Positions 1 through 7,637 are shown, counted from the first letter of the stretch. The stretch: 10,150 nt of DNA from Thermoplasmata archaeon (GCA_030039825.1 JASHUV010000031.1:1-10150), one strand, 5' to 3'. Numbers and translations are program-made. Notes: a model not told the origin generated them from the letters alone.

Positions 1-3000
1 CCCGCCGGCCCGGCGCCGGCGGGGGGCGTCCCTCCGTCCTGGGAGAACGAGTCCGCGCTCTCCCAGAGCGCCCCCCCCGCCCGCGCCGGCGCCGTCCTCG
101 CGTTCGACGGGGCCGCGTCGGCCGGCTATGACGTCCTGTTCGGGGGTGAGACGCTCCAGGGCTTCCTCAACGACACCTGGATGTACGACAACGGCACCTG
201 GACGAACATCTCCCGGACGGCGTGTCGGAACACCTGTCCCCCGCCTCTCGCCTACGCTTCGATGGCCTACGATCCCGCCATCGGCGCGCTCGTCCTCGTC
301 GGCGGCATATCGAGCTGTCTCGGGAACAACTGTACGGAGGGGTACAGCTCGACGGTCTACTGGTTCGAGAACGGCAGCTGGTCCCTCGGCCTCGGGAGCG
401 ATCCGGACACCTCGGAGAGCGCGTCGCTCGCGTGGTACGCGACCGGGAACTGCCTCCTGCTGTTCGGGGGGGACACGGCGGGGGGTCCCTCCGGCGGGAC
501 GGACTGCTACAACGGGACCACGGGCCATTGGACGGGTTATTCCGGCGGACCGTCCCCGCGCTGGGGGGCGGCGATGACCAACAGCTCGCTCGGATACGAT
601 GTCCTGTTCGGGGGCACGAGCCTCTTCGGCGAGCTGAACGACACCTGGGTCTTCGCGAACGGCTCCTGGCGGTCGGTCGATCTTGGCCCGTCCGGGCCGC
701 CTCCGGCGCGATACTCGGCGGTCCTCGCCGAGAGCCCCGCCGCCACGGTCCCGGGGACCGCGGCGAGCGGCGACGTCGTGCTGTTCGGGGGCCAGGGCGC
801 GTCCGGGCCCCTCAACGACACCTGGACGATGCGCATCTCCACCCCCGTCGGGACGAGCGGGGCAGCGTACGGTAACTGGACCCCGGACCTCTCCGAGCCC
901 ACCCCTCCGCCCCTCGTCGGGACGACGGCCTCGCTCGACTTCAACGCCTCGCGCGTGGTCCTCTTCGGGGGCGCGACGCCGGGGGCCGCGGGAGGCGTGT
1001 CGGCGACCTGGGCGTACTTCCACCTCGCCGCCGCCCTGTCCGAGTCGATCACCGAGCTGAACGCCGAGAGCGAGGTCAATTTCACCGTCCTCGCCGGGGG
1101 GGGAAGCCCTCCGTACGACTACGCCTACGGCGGCCTGCCGCCGGGCTGCGCGAGCTCCGATGCGGCCGAGATCGCCTGCGTTCCCGACGAGCACGGCCAC
1201 TTCACGATCAGCGTCGTCGTGACCGACGCGAAGGGGCGCTCGGCGAGCTCGAGCGTCGCCCTCACGGTCGACCCGTACGGGTCCCGGATCTATCTGAGGA
1301 CGGAGTTCACGGGGATGTTCTACACGGGGTTCTCCTTCGACGATACCTTCGGCGTCGACACCGCGATCGACGGGACGGCGCCGACGTTCGTGAACGGGAC
1401 GCTCGGGAACGAGTCGATCACCTTCCGGCATTCGACGGGCACGATCTGGAACGCCACCGTCGACATGGGAGCCGTCGCGCCGGGCGCGGTCCTATCGGTC
1501 CAGGCGAACTACACGAACTGGTCGCTCTACCGAACGCTCCCGGTCGACATCGTCGAGTCCCCCGACTGGATGCGGTCGATCTACGCGTTCCCCGGGGCGA
1601 TCCTCCTGGCCACGGTCAACTCGACGCCGGTCGAGTGGAACGAGAGCTATTCGGAGGCGGTCGAGATGGGCTGGTCGCTCGGCACGCTCCTCAACTTCGC
1701 GATCCCGACGCCGGGCTTCTCCGGCGCCTACTCGCTCGTCCCGGGCCTCACCGCGACGTTCACGTTCACCTCCTGGGGGAACGTCACGATGAGCGGCACG
1801 ATCAGCTCCGACCCGTCGATCACGATCGGGCCGGTCGAGATCAGCGCCAAGATCCCGGGCGTCGATTTCAGCGCGACGGTGCGGATCACCGGTAGCTTCT
1901 CGGTCGTGCCGCTCGACGCGGGCCACGCGACGGACGTGTTCGGGGTCGACTGGAACTCCCTCTCGGCGGGACTCGAGCTCGACGCGGAGTTCGAGACCGA
2001 GGTCCCCCTCTTCCCCGCCGAATCGCCGGAGGGCGGCATTGGGCTGAGCCTGCTCCTCAAGCTCGCCCCGTCGGTCTCGGTGACGGTCGACCTCGACCCG
2101 TCGACGGTCCCGGGGAACTTCCTCGGCGGGCTCGACATGATGGTCGAGAACCTCGTCGTCGGGCTCGGGGTCGCCTTCACGGTCGCCCTCCAGGCCGGGA
2201 TCTCCGACGTCTTCGAGATCGGGGGAGGTGGGACGCTCTCCCTGCAGACGCTCTTCCAGACGGCGACGCCCCACCTCGCGGGCCTCTGGCTCAACGCCTC
2301 GGTCTTCGCCTTCATCCAGTTCCTCTGCTTCAAGATCACCTGGACGCTCTGGTCCGGGACCCTCTACCAGTACGGCGGGGACCCGAGCCCTCCCTCCGCG
2401 CTCCCGACGCCGACGCTCACCTGGACCTGGGGCCTCGCCCCGCGCTACTACAACACCTCCGAGTACGATCGGATCGTCGGGAACGGGTCGGGCCCGGGGG
2501 TCGCCGTCGAGGACATCTACCCGGCGTCGTCGGTGGCGATCGCCGGGACCGGCGACCGGACGCTCCTCGCCTACACCTCCGACGACGTCGCGCTGCCGGA
2601 GCGTGACGGGATCGACCTCGACGACCTCTCGGTCGGTCCGTCGGGGGCGCTCTCCGCGTCGGCGATCCCGGGTCCGGCCGGTTCGGTCGCGTTCACCCCC
2701 GAGCTCCTCGGCCTCCCGGACGGGGCGGTCCGGGCGGTCTATTCGACGCTCCCCGACGCGGCGCTCGACGGGAACGACCCGAACTCCCTCCCGGCCTACA
2801 CCCTCGCGACCTCGCTCCTGGCGAACGGCTCGAGCTCCTGGAGCGCCCCGACGACGCTCCAAGCGTGGGGGTACCCGATCTCCTACGCGCTCGGGTCGTG
2901 CGGCGCCGACGGCGCTCTCGCGGTCCTCGACGCTCCGGAGCTCGGTCCGGGGGCCACGACCCCGGAGCGCCTGCTCGTCTACGACCCCTCCACCGGGGCG

Positions 3001-3798
3001 ATCGAAGCGAACGCGAGCGTTGCGGGGATGGCGCTCGTCACCGGATACGACTGCACCGACGGGGTCGCGTCGCTGACGAACGTCAGCGGCAACGTCTCGC
3101 TCCTCAAGGTGGACGACGCCCTCCCGGTCCCGGTCGGGAACGTCGGGCCGGCCGGCTGGAACCTCACCGCGCTCGCCTGGGTCGAGGGGGCCCCGCGCGA
3201 GGCGGCCCTCCTCTACCGGAGCGCCGGGGGCGCGGAGGCCGTCGTCGACGACGTCGCCACGGGCTCGGCGACCGCCTCGACCGCCGTCGATCCGAACGCG
3301 AGCGCCGTCGAGGCCGTCGCCTACGGGAGCGGGACGTATGTCTTCACCGCCGTCCCGGGGGGGGTCCGACCCTACTACATCTCCCCGACGAACGTCACCG
3401 CCCTCGCCCCGATCGGGGTGCCGGGCCTGACGCACTTCGGCGTGGCGCTCGCGGACGACCGGATCGTCGTCTTCGGGCTCGGCGCCACCGGGAATTCGAC
3501 GGAACCGACCGTCAACCTGACGCTCGCGTCGATCACCCTGCCCCCGCTCCCCGCTGCGACGGCGCGGACCTCGCCGCCCACGCTCGCGACGGCGATCGCG
3601 GACAACGCCGTGGCGATCGTCCTCGCGGCGCTGCTCGTCCTCCTCCTCCTCGCCGTCGTCCGCCTCTACCGGGCGGCGCGCCCTCCGACGCCCGGGAGCT
3701 CCTCCGGTCCGGCCGAGAGCGGGTCCGAGGGGGTCGGCGGGAGCGCGCCCCCGTCTACGGACGGCCCGGGGGGGCCGCCCCCGCCGGGACGACCGTAG
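1..3798 (+). CDS. Giant membrane-anchored surface protein with kelch repeats and an Ig-like module (5'-truncated by window edge)
   Basis: The frame is open from base 1 to the TAG at 3796-3798, giving 1265 visible residues. The true start is upstream; internal ATGs such as 181 fall inside a kelch repeat and are not starts. Six kelch/galactose-oxidase-like repeats are visible at about residues 35-66, 84-127, 140-180, 191-226, 237-280 and 309-342, with LFGG cores and LNDTW endings. An Ig/PKD-like module follows at about 350-423, with GLPPGC and Cys383/Cys393. Residues about 426-795 are an unrecognised beta-rich region. Residues about 800-1195 have propeller-like strand/turn repeats. A hydrophobic segment at 1203-1222 (AIVLAALLVLLLLAVV), then RLYRAAR and a Pro/Gly/Ser-rich tail, indicates C-terminal membrane anchoring with the bulk outside. 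Many N-x-S/T sequons fit an archaeal surface glycoprotein. The role is probably adhesion or glycan binding; this is inference, with no catalytic motif seen. It converges on the next gene and overlaps it by 44 bp. Confidence 0.9.
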   Translation, partial: PAGPAPAGGVPPSWENESALSQSAPPARAGAVLAFDGAASAGYDVLFGGETLQGFLNDTWMYDNGTWTNISRTACRNTCPPPLAYASMAYDPAIGALVLVGGISSCLGNNCTEGYSSTVYWFENGSWSLGLGSDPDTSESASLAWYATGNCLLLFGGDTAGGPSGGTDCYNGTTGHWTGYSGGPSPRWGAAMTNSSLGYDVLFGGTSLFGELNDTWVFANGSWRSVDLGPSGPPPARYSAVLAESPAATVPGTAASGDVVLFGGQGASGPLNDTWTMRISTPVGTSGAAYGNWTPDLSEPTPPPLVGTTASLDFNASRVVLFGGATPGAAGGVSATWAYFHLAAALSESITELNAESEVNFTVLAGGGSPPYDYAYGGLPPGCASSDAAEIACVPDEHGHFTISVVVTDAKGRSASSSVALTVDPYGSRIYLRTEFTGMFYTGFSFDDTFGVDTAIDGTAPTFVNGTLGNESITFRHSTGTIWNATVDMGAVAPGAVLSVQANYTNWSLYRTLPVDIVESPDWMRSIYAFPGAILLATVNSTPVEWNESYSEAVEMGWSLGTLLNFAIPTPGFSGAYSLVPGLTATFTFTSWGNVTMSGTISSDPSITIGPVEISAKIPGVDFSATVRITGSFSVVPLDAGHATDVFGVDWNSLSAGLELDAEFETEVPLFPAESPEGGIGLSLLLKLAPSVSVTVDLDPSTVPGNFLGGLDMMVENLVVGLGVAFTVALQAGISDVFEIGGGGTLSLQTLFQTATPHLAGLWLNASVFAFIQFLCFKITWTLWSGTLYQYGGDPSPPSALPTPTLTWTWGLAPRYYNTSEYDRIVGNGSGPGVAVEDIYPASSVAIAGTGDRTLLAYTSDDVALPERDGIDLDDLSVGPSGALSASAIPGPAGSVAFTPELLGLPDGAVRAVYSTLPDAALDGNDPNSLPAYTLATSLLANGSSSWSAPTTLQAWGYPISYALGSCGADGALAVLDAPELGPGATTPERLLVYDPSTGAIEANASVAGMALVTGYDCTDGVASLTNVSGNVSLLKVDDALPVPVGNVGPAGWNLTALAWVEGAPREAALLYRSAGGAEAVVDDVATGSATASTAVDPNASAVEAVAYGSGTYVFTAVPGGVRPYYISPTNVTALAPIGVPGLTHFGVALADDRIVVFGLGATGNSTEPTVNLTLASITLPPLPAATARTSPPTLATAIADNAVAIVLAALLVLLLLAVVRLYRAARPPTPGSSSGPAESGSEGVGGSAPPSTDGPGGPPPPGRP
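127..669 (+). repeat. Diverged kelch-repeat units visible at DNA level
   Basis: Two in-frame 75-bp units, 127-201 and 595-669, encode closely matching peptides of the form GYDVLFGG...LNDTW...NG(T/S)W. They share runs such as GTCCTGTTCGGGGG and GAACGACACCTGG with small changes. A third, shorter match (VVLFGG...LNDTW) lies at about 772-825. These are internal duplications within the kelch propeller of the surface protein rather than a mobile or intergenic repeat. Confidence 0.7.
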
Positions 3799-3799
3799 A
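3754..3799. repeat. 46-bp imperfect palindrome spanning the overlap of two convergent genes
   Basis: The segment 3755-3798 begins CTACGG and ends CCGTAG. Folding it about its centre pairs 18 of 22 positions; mismatches are at pair positions 7, 10, 16 and 21 from the ends. One further pair (3754/3799) extends it to 46 bp. Its ends are exactly the TAG stop codons of the two convergent genes, so each strand reads a stop where its partner arm begins. As RNA from either strand it would form a very GC-rich hairpin with almost no loop. It could help end transcription or protect mRNA 3' ends in both directions. No T-run, the usual archaeal terminator signal, follows it, so a terminator role is only a possibility. 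Confidence 0.85.
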
Positions 3800-6700
3800 G
3801 GAACGCCGCCGGCGGAGCACGAGCGCGACCAGCCCGACCGCGACGAGGAGATCGGCGAGACCCAGTCCCGCGTCGACCCACGGGAACGGCTTCGACGCCG
3901 GCGCCACGGCCGAGGGGCCCGTCACGCGGACGGTGCTGTTCCCCGTGGCCGTCTCACCCCCCCCGTCCTCGATCGTCACGCGGACCCGGTAGGTCCCCGC
4001 GGCCGCGAAGACGTGGGCGACCGACGATTCGTTCGGGAGGGAGCTCACGCCGGTCGTGAACCCGCTCCCGTCGCCGAACGACCAGGTGAAGGTGTACGGT
4101 CCGATCCCGCCGATCGCCCCCGCCGTCCAGTTGACCATCGTCCCGGCCGGTACGGCCGCGACGACGCCTTCGATCGCGACGCTCAAGGGGCCCCCGACGA
4201 CCACGGTCGTCGCGGCCGAGGCGGTCGCCCCCGCCGCGTCGCGCAGGACGGCGCCGACCGAATACCGCCCCGGGCGGACGTAGGCATGCTCGCTCCCGAG
4301 CCCGGTGCCGTTCGATCCGTCCCCGTAGGACCACGCGACCGAGAACGGGGCGCTGCCTCCCGTGACGATCGCTCCCAGGTCGACGATCCCGGCCCCGTCG
4401 AGCGTGGTCGGCGTGGCCGTCAGGCGGAGCGAAGGGGCGGGTTCGACCAGGAGGGGGAAGGTCGCCGAAGCGGTCGCCCCGACCTCGTCGGTGACCGTGA
4501 TGCCGATCGAGAAGCTGCCGTTCCCCGTCGGCGTGCAGGAGAGCGCGGGGGCGTCCTCGGAGTCGCACCCGGGCGGGAGGCCCCGGTAGGAGTAGGAGAG
4601 GTTCCCCGAGCCCCCGGACGCCTCGACCCGCAGCTCGGCCGTCGTCCCGACGTCGACCGCCGCGGTGAGGGATCGCGCGGCCCCGATCTCCGGGGTGGTC
4701 GCGTACTCGATGACGGACCCTCCGGCCCCATCGGAGACGAACACCTGGTCGATCGTCGAGGCGACGGTGATCGCCGAGGGGCCGTTCCCGGCCGGAACGC
4801 TCTCGGTCGGGCCGGCGGCCGCCGCGGCGCTCGTCCCATTGAGGACCGTGACGTTGTCGGACCCCTCGTCGGCGACGAGCACGAGGTCGCCGTCGGGGTC
4901 GAAGGCGACGAAGTCGGGGCTCGCCCCCACCCCGACGGTGGCGAGCGTGGTCCCGTTCTGGGCGCCCACGACGGCGAGATCGTCGGACTCGGTCTCGGTG
5001 ATGTAGAGGTCGCCGTCGACGGGGTCGTAGGCGACGTCGTTCCAGAAGGGGTAGCCGTTCACGTTGAACTTGGTCGCGCTCCCGTTCGCCGGGTTCCACG
5101 CCACGAGCCCGGGGGTGCCGCCGCAGACGGGGATGTTCGGGGCGAGGTACACGAGACCGCTCGTCGGGTCGACGGCCAGGAGCTCGAGGAGACCCGGCGG
5201 GGGCGCGGTGCACGCGTAGGCGACGTCGTAGTGGGCCGCGAGGGATCCGTTCGCCGCGTCGACGGCCTGGGCCTCCGCCGTGTCGGCGAAGATGACGAGG
5301 CCGTCGACCGGGTCGTCCGCCTCGTACATCGGGGCGAACGGGAGCCGGACGGACCCGTCGGCCTCGCCGGTGGCCGCGCTCAGGACGGTCACGTTGTCGC
5401 TCCCGGAGTCCGCCACGAAGAGCCGGTCCGACCCCGCGTCGTAGACCACAGCGACCGGGGCGTAGCCCGTGGAGGAGGAGGCCGGTCCGCCCGACGAGGG
5501 TCCGATCGGCTCGACCTCGGCGGGTCGCTCGCTTCCCGGGGTCAGGGCGAGGAGCGCGTTCGGGAGGCTCCCGTGGTCGGCGGCGTCGTCGTCCCAGTAC
5601 GCCTCGGGGAGGTCGACCTGGCCGTCCTGGGGATCGAACGTCCCGGCTCCCGGCGAGCCCCCCAGCTCGATGAGCGGGATGCGGGTCGAGCCGTTCGCGG
5701 GGTCGACGCCGCTGATGTAGCTCTGGCCCTCGTGGGCGACGTAGTCGATCCCGGTCGCGGCGTCGAACGCCTGGTAGGAGGGCCCAAGGCCGACGAAGGA
5801 GGAGGTCCACTCGAACGTGCCGTTGGAGGGGAAGAGGAGCCCGAGGTCCCCCTCGTCGAACGAGCTCCACCACCGGGCCCCGATGAAGAGGATGGCGTCG
5901 TTGAGGGGGTCGAGGACCATCGAGTTCGCGTAGATGTCGTCGTCCGGCCCGCCGCCGACCGCGACGGAGCCGACCGCCGCCTGGACCTCCGGGTCGATCA
6001 CGAGGATCGAGGACCCGTAGCTGACGTTCCGTTCGAGGACGAAGAGGCGATCGTCGGCCGGGTCGTAGAGGATCGTGGTGTCGTTCGTGTAGGTGTACGG
6101 CCCGACGATCTCCGGGGCGACGAGCGCCCCGGTCGAACCGTTCAGGACCGTGACCGCGACCTGGGCGGAGGACGCCAGGACGTAGACATCGCCGTTCACG
6201 GGGTCGTAGGCGAGGCTCGTCACCTCGGGATAGTACAGGCCCGCGAGATCGATCGGGACCGAGCGGGTCGCGAACGTCGGGAGGTCGATCTCGGTGAGGT
6301 TCGCCGACGCGGTCCCCCCGACGAAGAGCTCGCCCGAGTGCGGATCGTAGACGAACGCGTCGGGGTCCGGCCCGACCGCGATCGGACCCGTGACCGGCGC
6401 GTAGGTCGTGGCGTTCAGGACCGCGACGCGGGCCGTCGTCCCGTTCGGGTTCTCGCCCACGAACATCCAGTTCGTGGCCGCGTCGAACCAGAGCGCGGTC
6501 ACGTTCGGTGTGTCGGGGATCGCCCCGACGACCTCCGAGTCGCCAAGGTCGACGAGGGTGAGGTTCGCCTCGACCCCCGGGGAGGACCGGTTGTACCCGA
6601 GCCAGAGGACCCCGGTCATCGGGTCGACCGCGAGTACCCCCGGCGAGGAGCCGTTCTGCGTCATCCGGAGGCCCGGTAGGGCCGAATCGTTCGAGAGGAG

Positions 6701-6946
6701 CCAGCTCTCCGCCGGGTTCCCGATCGGCGGGAATCCCGAGGTCAACGCCCGCTCGGCCCGGTGCGCGTCGAGCCCAGCGCGGGGCTCCGAGAGGGTCACG
6801 GGGGCGCTCGGGCCGGCGGACGCCGGGACGCGGGCCCCGGCCCCCATCGGGCCCGTCGCCAAGGAAGGGGTCAGCAGGATGACCAGAAGCGCCGCGAGCC
6901 ACGGCCCGTGGCCGACCCTGGGGTCGCCCGAGGTTCGCGCTCGCAT
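3755..6946 (-). CDS. Membrane-anchored YVTN beta-propeller / PKD-domain surface protein
   Basis: This complete 1063-residue protein starts at ATG 6946, chosen because a signal peptide follows at once: polar residues 1-15, a hydrophobic core WLAALLVILL at 16-25, and likely cleavage near SLA30. The frame is open further upstream, but that stretch lacks protein-like composition. Residues about 100-755 carry fourteen YVTN/NHL-like motifs of the form (V/A)YDP..G.L(F/Y)V, enough for two seven-bladed propellers. An Ig-like module follows at about 759-838 (GLPPGC, Cys794/Cys804). Two PKD domains come next, with WSYGDG at 872-877 and WSFGDG at 955-960. A transmembrane helix at about 1026-1044 is followed by RRRR at 1045-1048 and a short tail. 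The topology is signal peptide, large external part, C-terminal anchor. N-x-S/T sequons are frequent. The role is probably surface layer, adhesion or ligand binding (inferred); no enzymatic motif was seen. It overlaps the convergent kelch gene by 44 bp. Confidence 0.9.
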   Translation of the reverse strand: MRARTSGDPRVGHGPWLAALLVILLTPSLATGPMGAGARVPASAGPSAPVTLSEPRAGLDAHRAERALTSGFPPIGNPAESWLLSNDSALPGLRMTQNGSSPGVLAVDPMTGVLWLGYNRSSPGVEANLTLVDLGDSEVVGAIPDTPNVTALWFDAATNWMFVGENPNGTTARVAVLNATTYAPVTGPIAVGPDPDAFVYDPHSGELFVGGTASANLTEIDLPTFATRSVPIDLAGLYYPEVTSLAYDPVNGDVYVLASSAQVAVTVLNGSTGALVAPEIVGPYTYTNDTTILYDPADDRLFVLERNVSYGSSILVIDPEVQAAVGSVAVGGGPDDDIYANSMVLDPLNDAILFIGARWWSSFDEGDLGLLFPSNGTFEWTSSFVGLGPSYQAFDAATGIDYVAHEGQSYISGVDPANGSTRIPLIELGGSPGAGTFDPQDGQVDLPEAYWDDDAADHGSLPNALLALTPGSERPAEVEPIGPSSGGPASSSTGYAPVAVVYDAGSDRLFVADSGSDNVTVLSAATGEADGSVRLPFAPMYEADDPVDGLVIFADTAEAQAVDAANGSLAAHYDVAYACTAPPPGLLELLAVDPTSGLVYLAPNIPVCGGTPGLVAWNPANGSATKFNVNGYPFWNDVAYDPVDGDLYITETESDDLAVVGAQNGTTLATVGVGASPDFVAFDPDGDLVLVADEGSDNVTVLNGTSAAAAAGPTESVPAGNGPSAITVASTIDQVFVSDGAGGSVIEYATTPEIGAARSLTAAVDVGTTAELRVEASGGSGNLSYSYRGLPPGCDSEDAPALSCTPTGNGSFSIGITVTDEVGATASATFPLLVEPAPSLRLTATPTTLDGAGIVDLGAIVTGGSAPFSVAWSYGDGSNGTGLGSEHAYVRPGRYSVGAVLRDAAGATASAATTVVVGGPLSVAIEGVVAAVPAGTMVNWTAGAIGGIGPYTFTWSFGDGSGFTTGVSSLPNESSVAHVFAAAGTYRVRVTIEDGGGETATGNSTVRVTGPSAVAPASKPFPWVDAGLGLADLLVAVGLVALVLRRRRSSTVVPAGAAPPGRP

Positions 6947-6993
6947 CGGCGGTCCGGAGCCCCGAGAGGCCGGACGACCGGCGGACGCCCGAG

Positions 6994-7006
6994 AGCCTAT
7001 TAGTCC
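6994..7006 (-). promoter_or_regulatory. Possible TATA-like element upstream of the YVTN/PKD gene
   Basis: On the minus strand this short AT-rich stretch reads ACTAATAGGC in very GC-rich surroundings, about 50 bases upstream of ATG 6946. A start site about 26 bases downstream would leave a leader of roughly 25-30 bases. However, the same bases form the TAA and an immediately following in-frame TAG of the upstream hotdog gene. Tandem stops alone could therefore explain the AT-richness. No strong Shine-Dalgarno sequence precedes ATG 6946. Confidence 0.25.
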
Positions 7007-7575
7007 CTCGCCCGGCCCGAACGACCCTGGGCGTGCGGTGAGCGGCCCCCGAGGGGCCCCCCGGTGGGACCCGTTCGGAGCCGACCGCTCGGGCCCCGAG
7101 CTCCCACCGCCGCCCGCGCCTCGAAGGCGGCGCGCATCGAGTTCGGGAGGACCGAACCGCGCCGGAGGAACCGGCGCGCCTGGGACGGGCTCATCGCGGC
7201 GACCGGAGCGCTCACCCGCAGCACCGGCCGTCCGCGTTGCCGGACGGTCGAGACGATGAGGGTCGCCGGTCCTCGCCGGGCTCGGTGGGCCTCGAGCTCG
7301 AGCGGGCGCGCGAGCTCGATGCGTCCGAGGCCTTCGACGGTCATCGGGCCGCTGAGGACGGAGGGGCCCTCGCGCTCCCAGAGCGCCCATCCGAGGGTCT
7401 CGATCGCCGCCGTCACCGCGATCCCGAGGTTCCAGTTCGTCGGCCAACCTTCGAACTCCGGCCTCGGCGTCAGTTCGCTGCGGACGCGGCGCCCGTCGTC
7501 GTAGAACTCGAGGCGAAGCCCCTGGCGGTTGCCCGGACCGCAGCCGAAGCAGGGGTTCTCCGTGCCGTCGTCCAT
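7000..7575 (-). CDS. PaaI-like hotdog-fold thioesterase family protein, probably with altered active site
   Basis: Start 7575 gives 191 residues and has GGAG (7584-7587) eight bases upstream. ATG 7599, eight codons earlier, is the main alternative and could be leaderless. ATG 7752 is unlikely because it would run into the divergent thermopsin start. The protein begins MDDGTENPCFGCGPGNRQGL, matching the typical CFGCGP.N..GL entry of PaaI-like acyl-CoA thioesterases. GWPTNWNLG (43-51) and the helix IAVTAAIETLGWALW (52-66) then align with the family's GWPG..HGG...LLDE..GWA region. The family's His and first Gly are replaced by Asn49 and Leu50 and the Asp by Ile58, while Glu59 is kept. Hydrolysis of acyl-CoA thioesters is the family activity, but it is uncertain here. 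The core ends near residue 140 and a Gly/Arg/Ala-rich tail of about 50 residues follows. Termination is at tandem TAA-TAG. No signal peptide was seen, so it is cytoplasmic. It is probably functionally unrelated to its surface-protein neighbours. Confidence 0.75.
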   Translation of the reverse strand: MDDGTENPCFGCGPGNRQGLRLEFYDDGRRVRSELTPRPEFEGWPTNWNLGIAVTAAIETLGWALWEREGPSVLSGPMTVEGLGRIELARPLELEAHRARRGPATLIVSTVRQRGRPVLRVSAPVAAMSPSQARRFLRRGSVLPNSMRAAFEARAAVGARGPSGRLRTGPTGGPLGGRSPHAQGRSGRARD

Positions 7576-7583
7576 CAACCGCG

Positions 7584-7587
7584 CTCC
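7584..7587 (-). promoter_or_regulatory. Ribosome binding site deciding the hotdog gene start
   Basis: The minus strand reads GGAG here, eight bases before ATG 7575. This is a normal archaeal Shine-Dalgarno spacing. The alternative ATG at 7599 has no comparable purine-rich motif in front of it, so this site favours the shorter protein. Confidence 0.45.
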
Positions 7588-7626
7588 GGTGATCCGCATG
7601 GGCCGGTCCGGGAGAGGGGCGTCGCG

Positions 7627-7637
7627 GGAATGAAGCT
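7627..7637 (-). promoter_or_regulatory. Possible promoter box for the hotdog gene
   Basis: The minus strand reads roughly AGCTTCATTCCC in otherwise GC-rich DNA, about 30 bases before ATG 7599 and 55 before ATG 7575. As an archaeal TATA-type element it would give a start site near 7605. That suits either an almost leaderless ATG 7599 or a leader of about 30 bases to the Shine-Dalgarno-supported ATG 7575. The match to a TATA consensus is poor. Confidence 0.25.

Noticed and set aside
1..30. GC-rich near-palindromic stretch at the left edge
   Set aside because: It is explained by Pro/Ala/Gly codons in an interdomain linker of the surface protein; the symmetry is poor and there is no gene boundary here.
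181..183. ATG at 181 as the start of the kelch protein
   Set aside because: The frame is open back to base 1, and the residues before 181 complete a kelch repeat (GYDVLFGG...LNDTW). The gene therefore begins upstream of the window.
1492..3435. 647-codon minus-strand open frame antisense to the kelch protein
   Set aside because: It is composed of highly charged Arg/Glu/Asp/Gly sequence with no family resemblance, opposite a convincing coding frame.
2865..3992. 375-codon plus-strand frame crossing the end of the kelch gene
   Set aside because: It is an Arg-rich out-of-frame reading that continues past the real stop into the convergent gene, with no domain pattern.
4013..6679. 888-codon plus-strand open frame antisense to the YVTN/PKD gene
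   Set aside because: Its translation is a monotonous Arg/Asp/Gly/Glu/Val string without domains, signal peptide or hydrophobic pattern. It is a by-product of high GC at third codon positions on the opposite strand, where the real protein has clear motifs.
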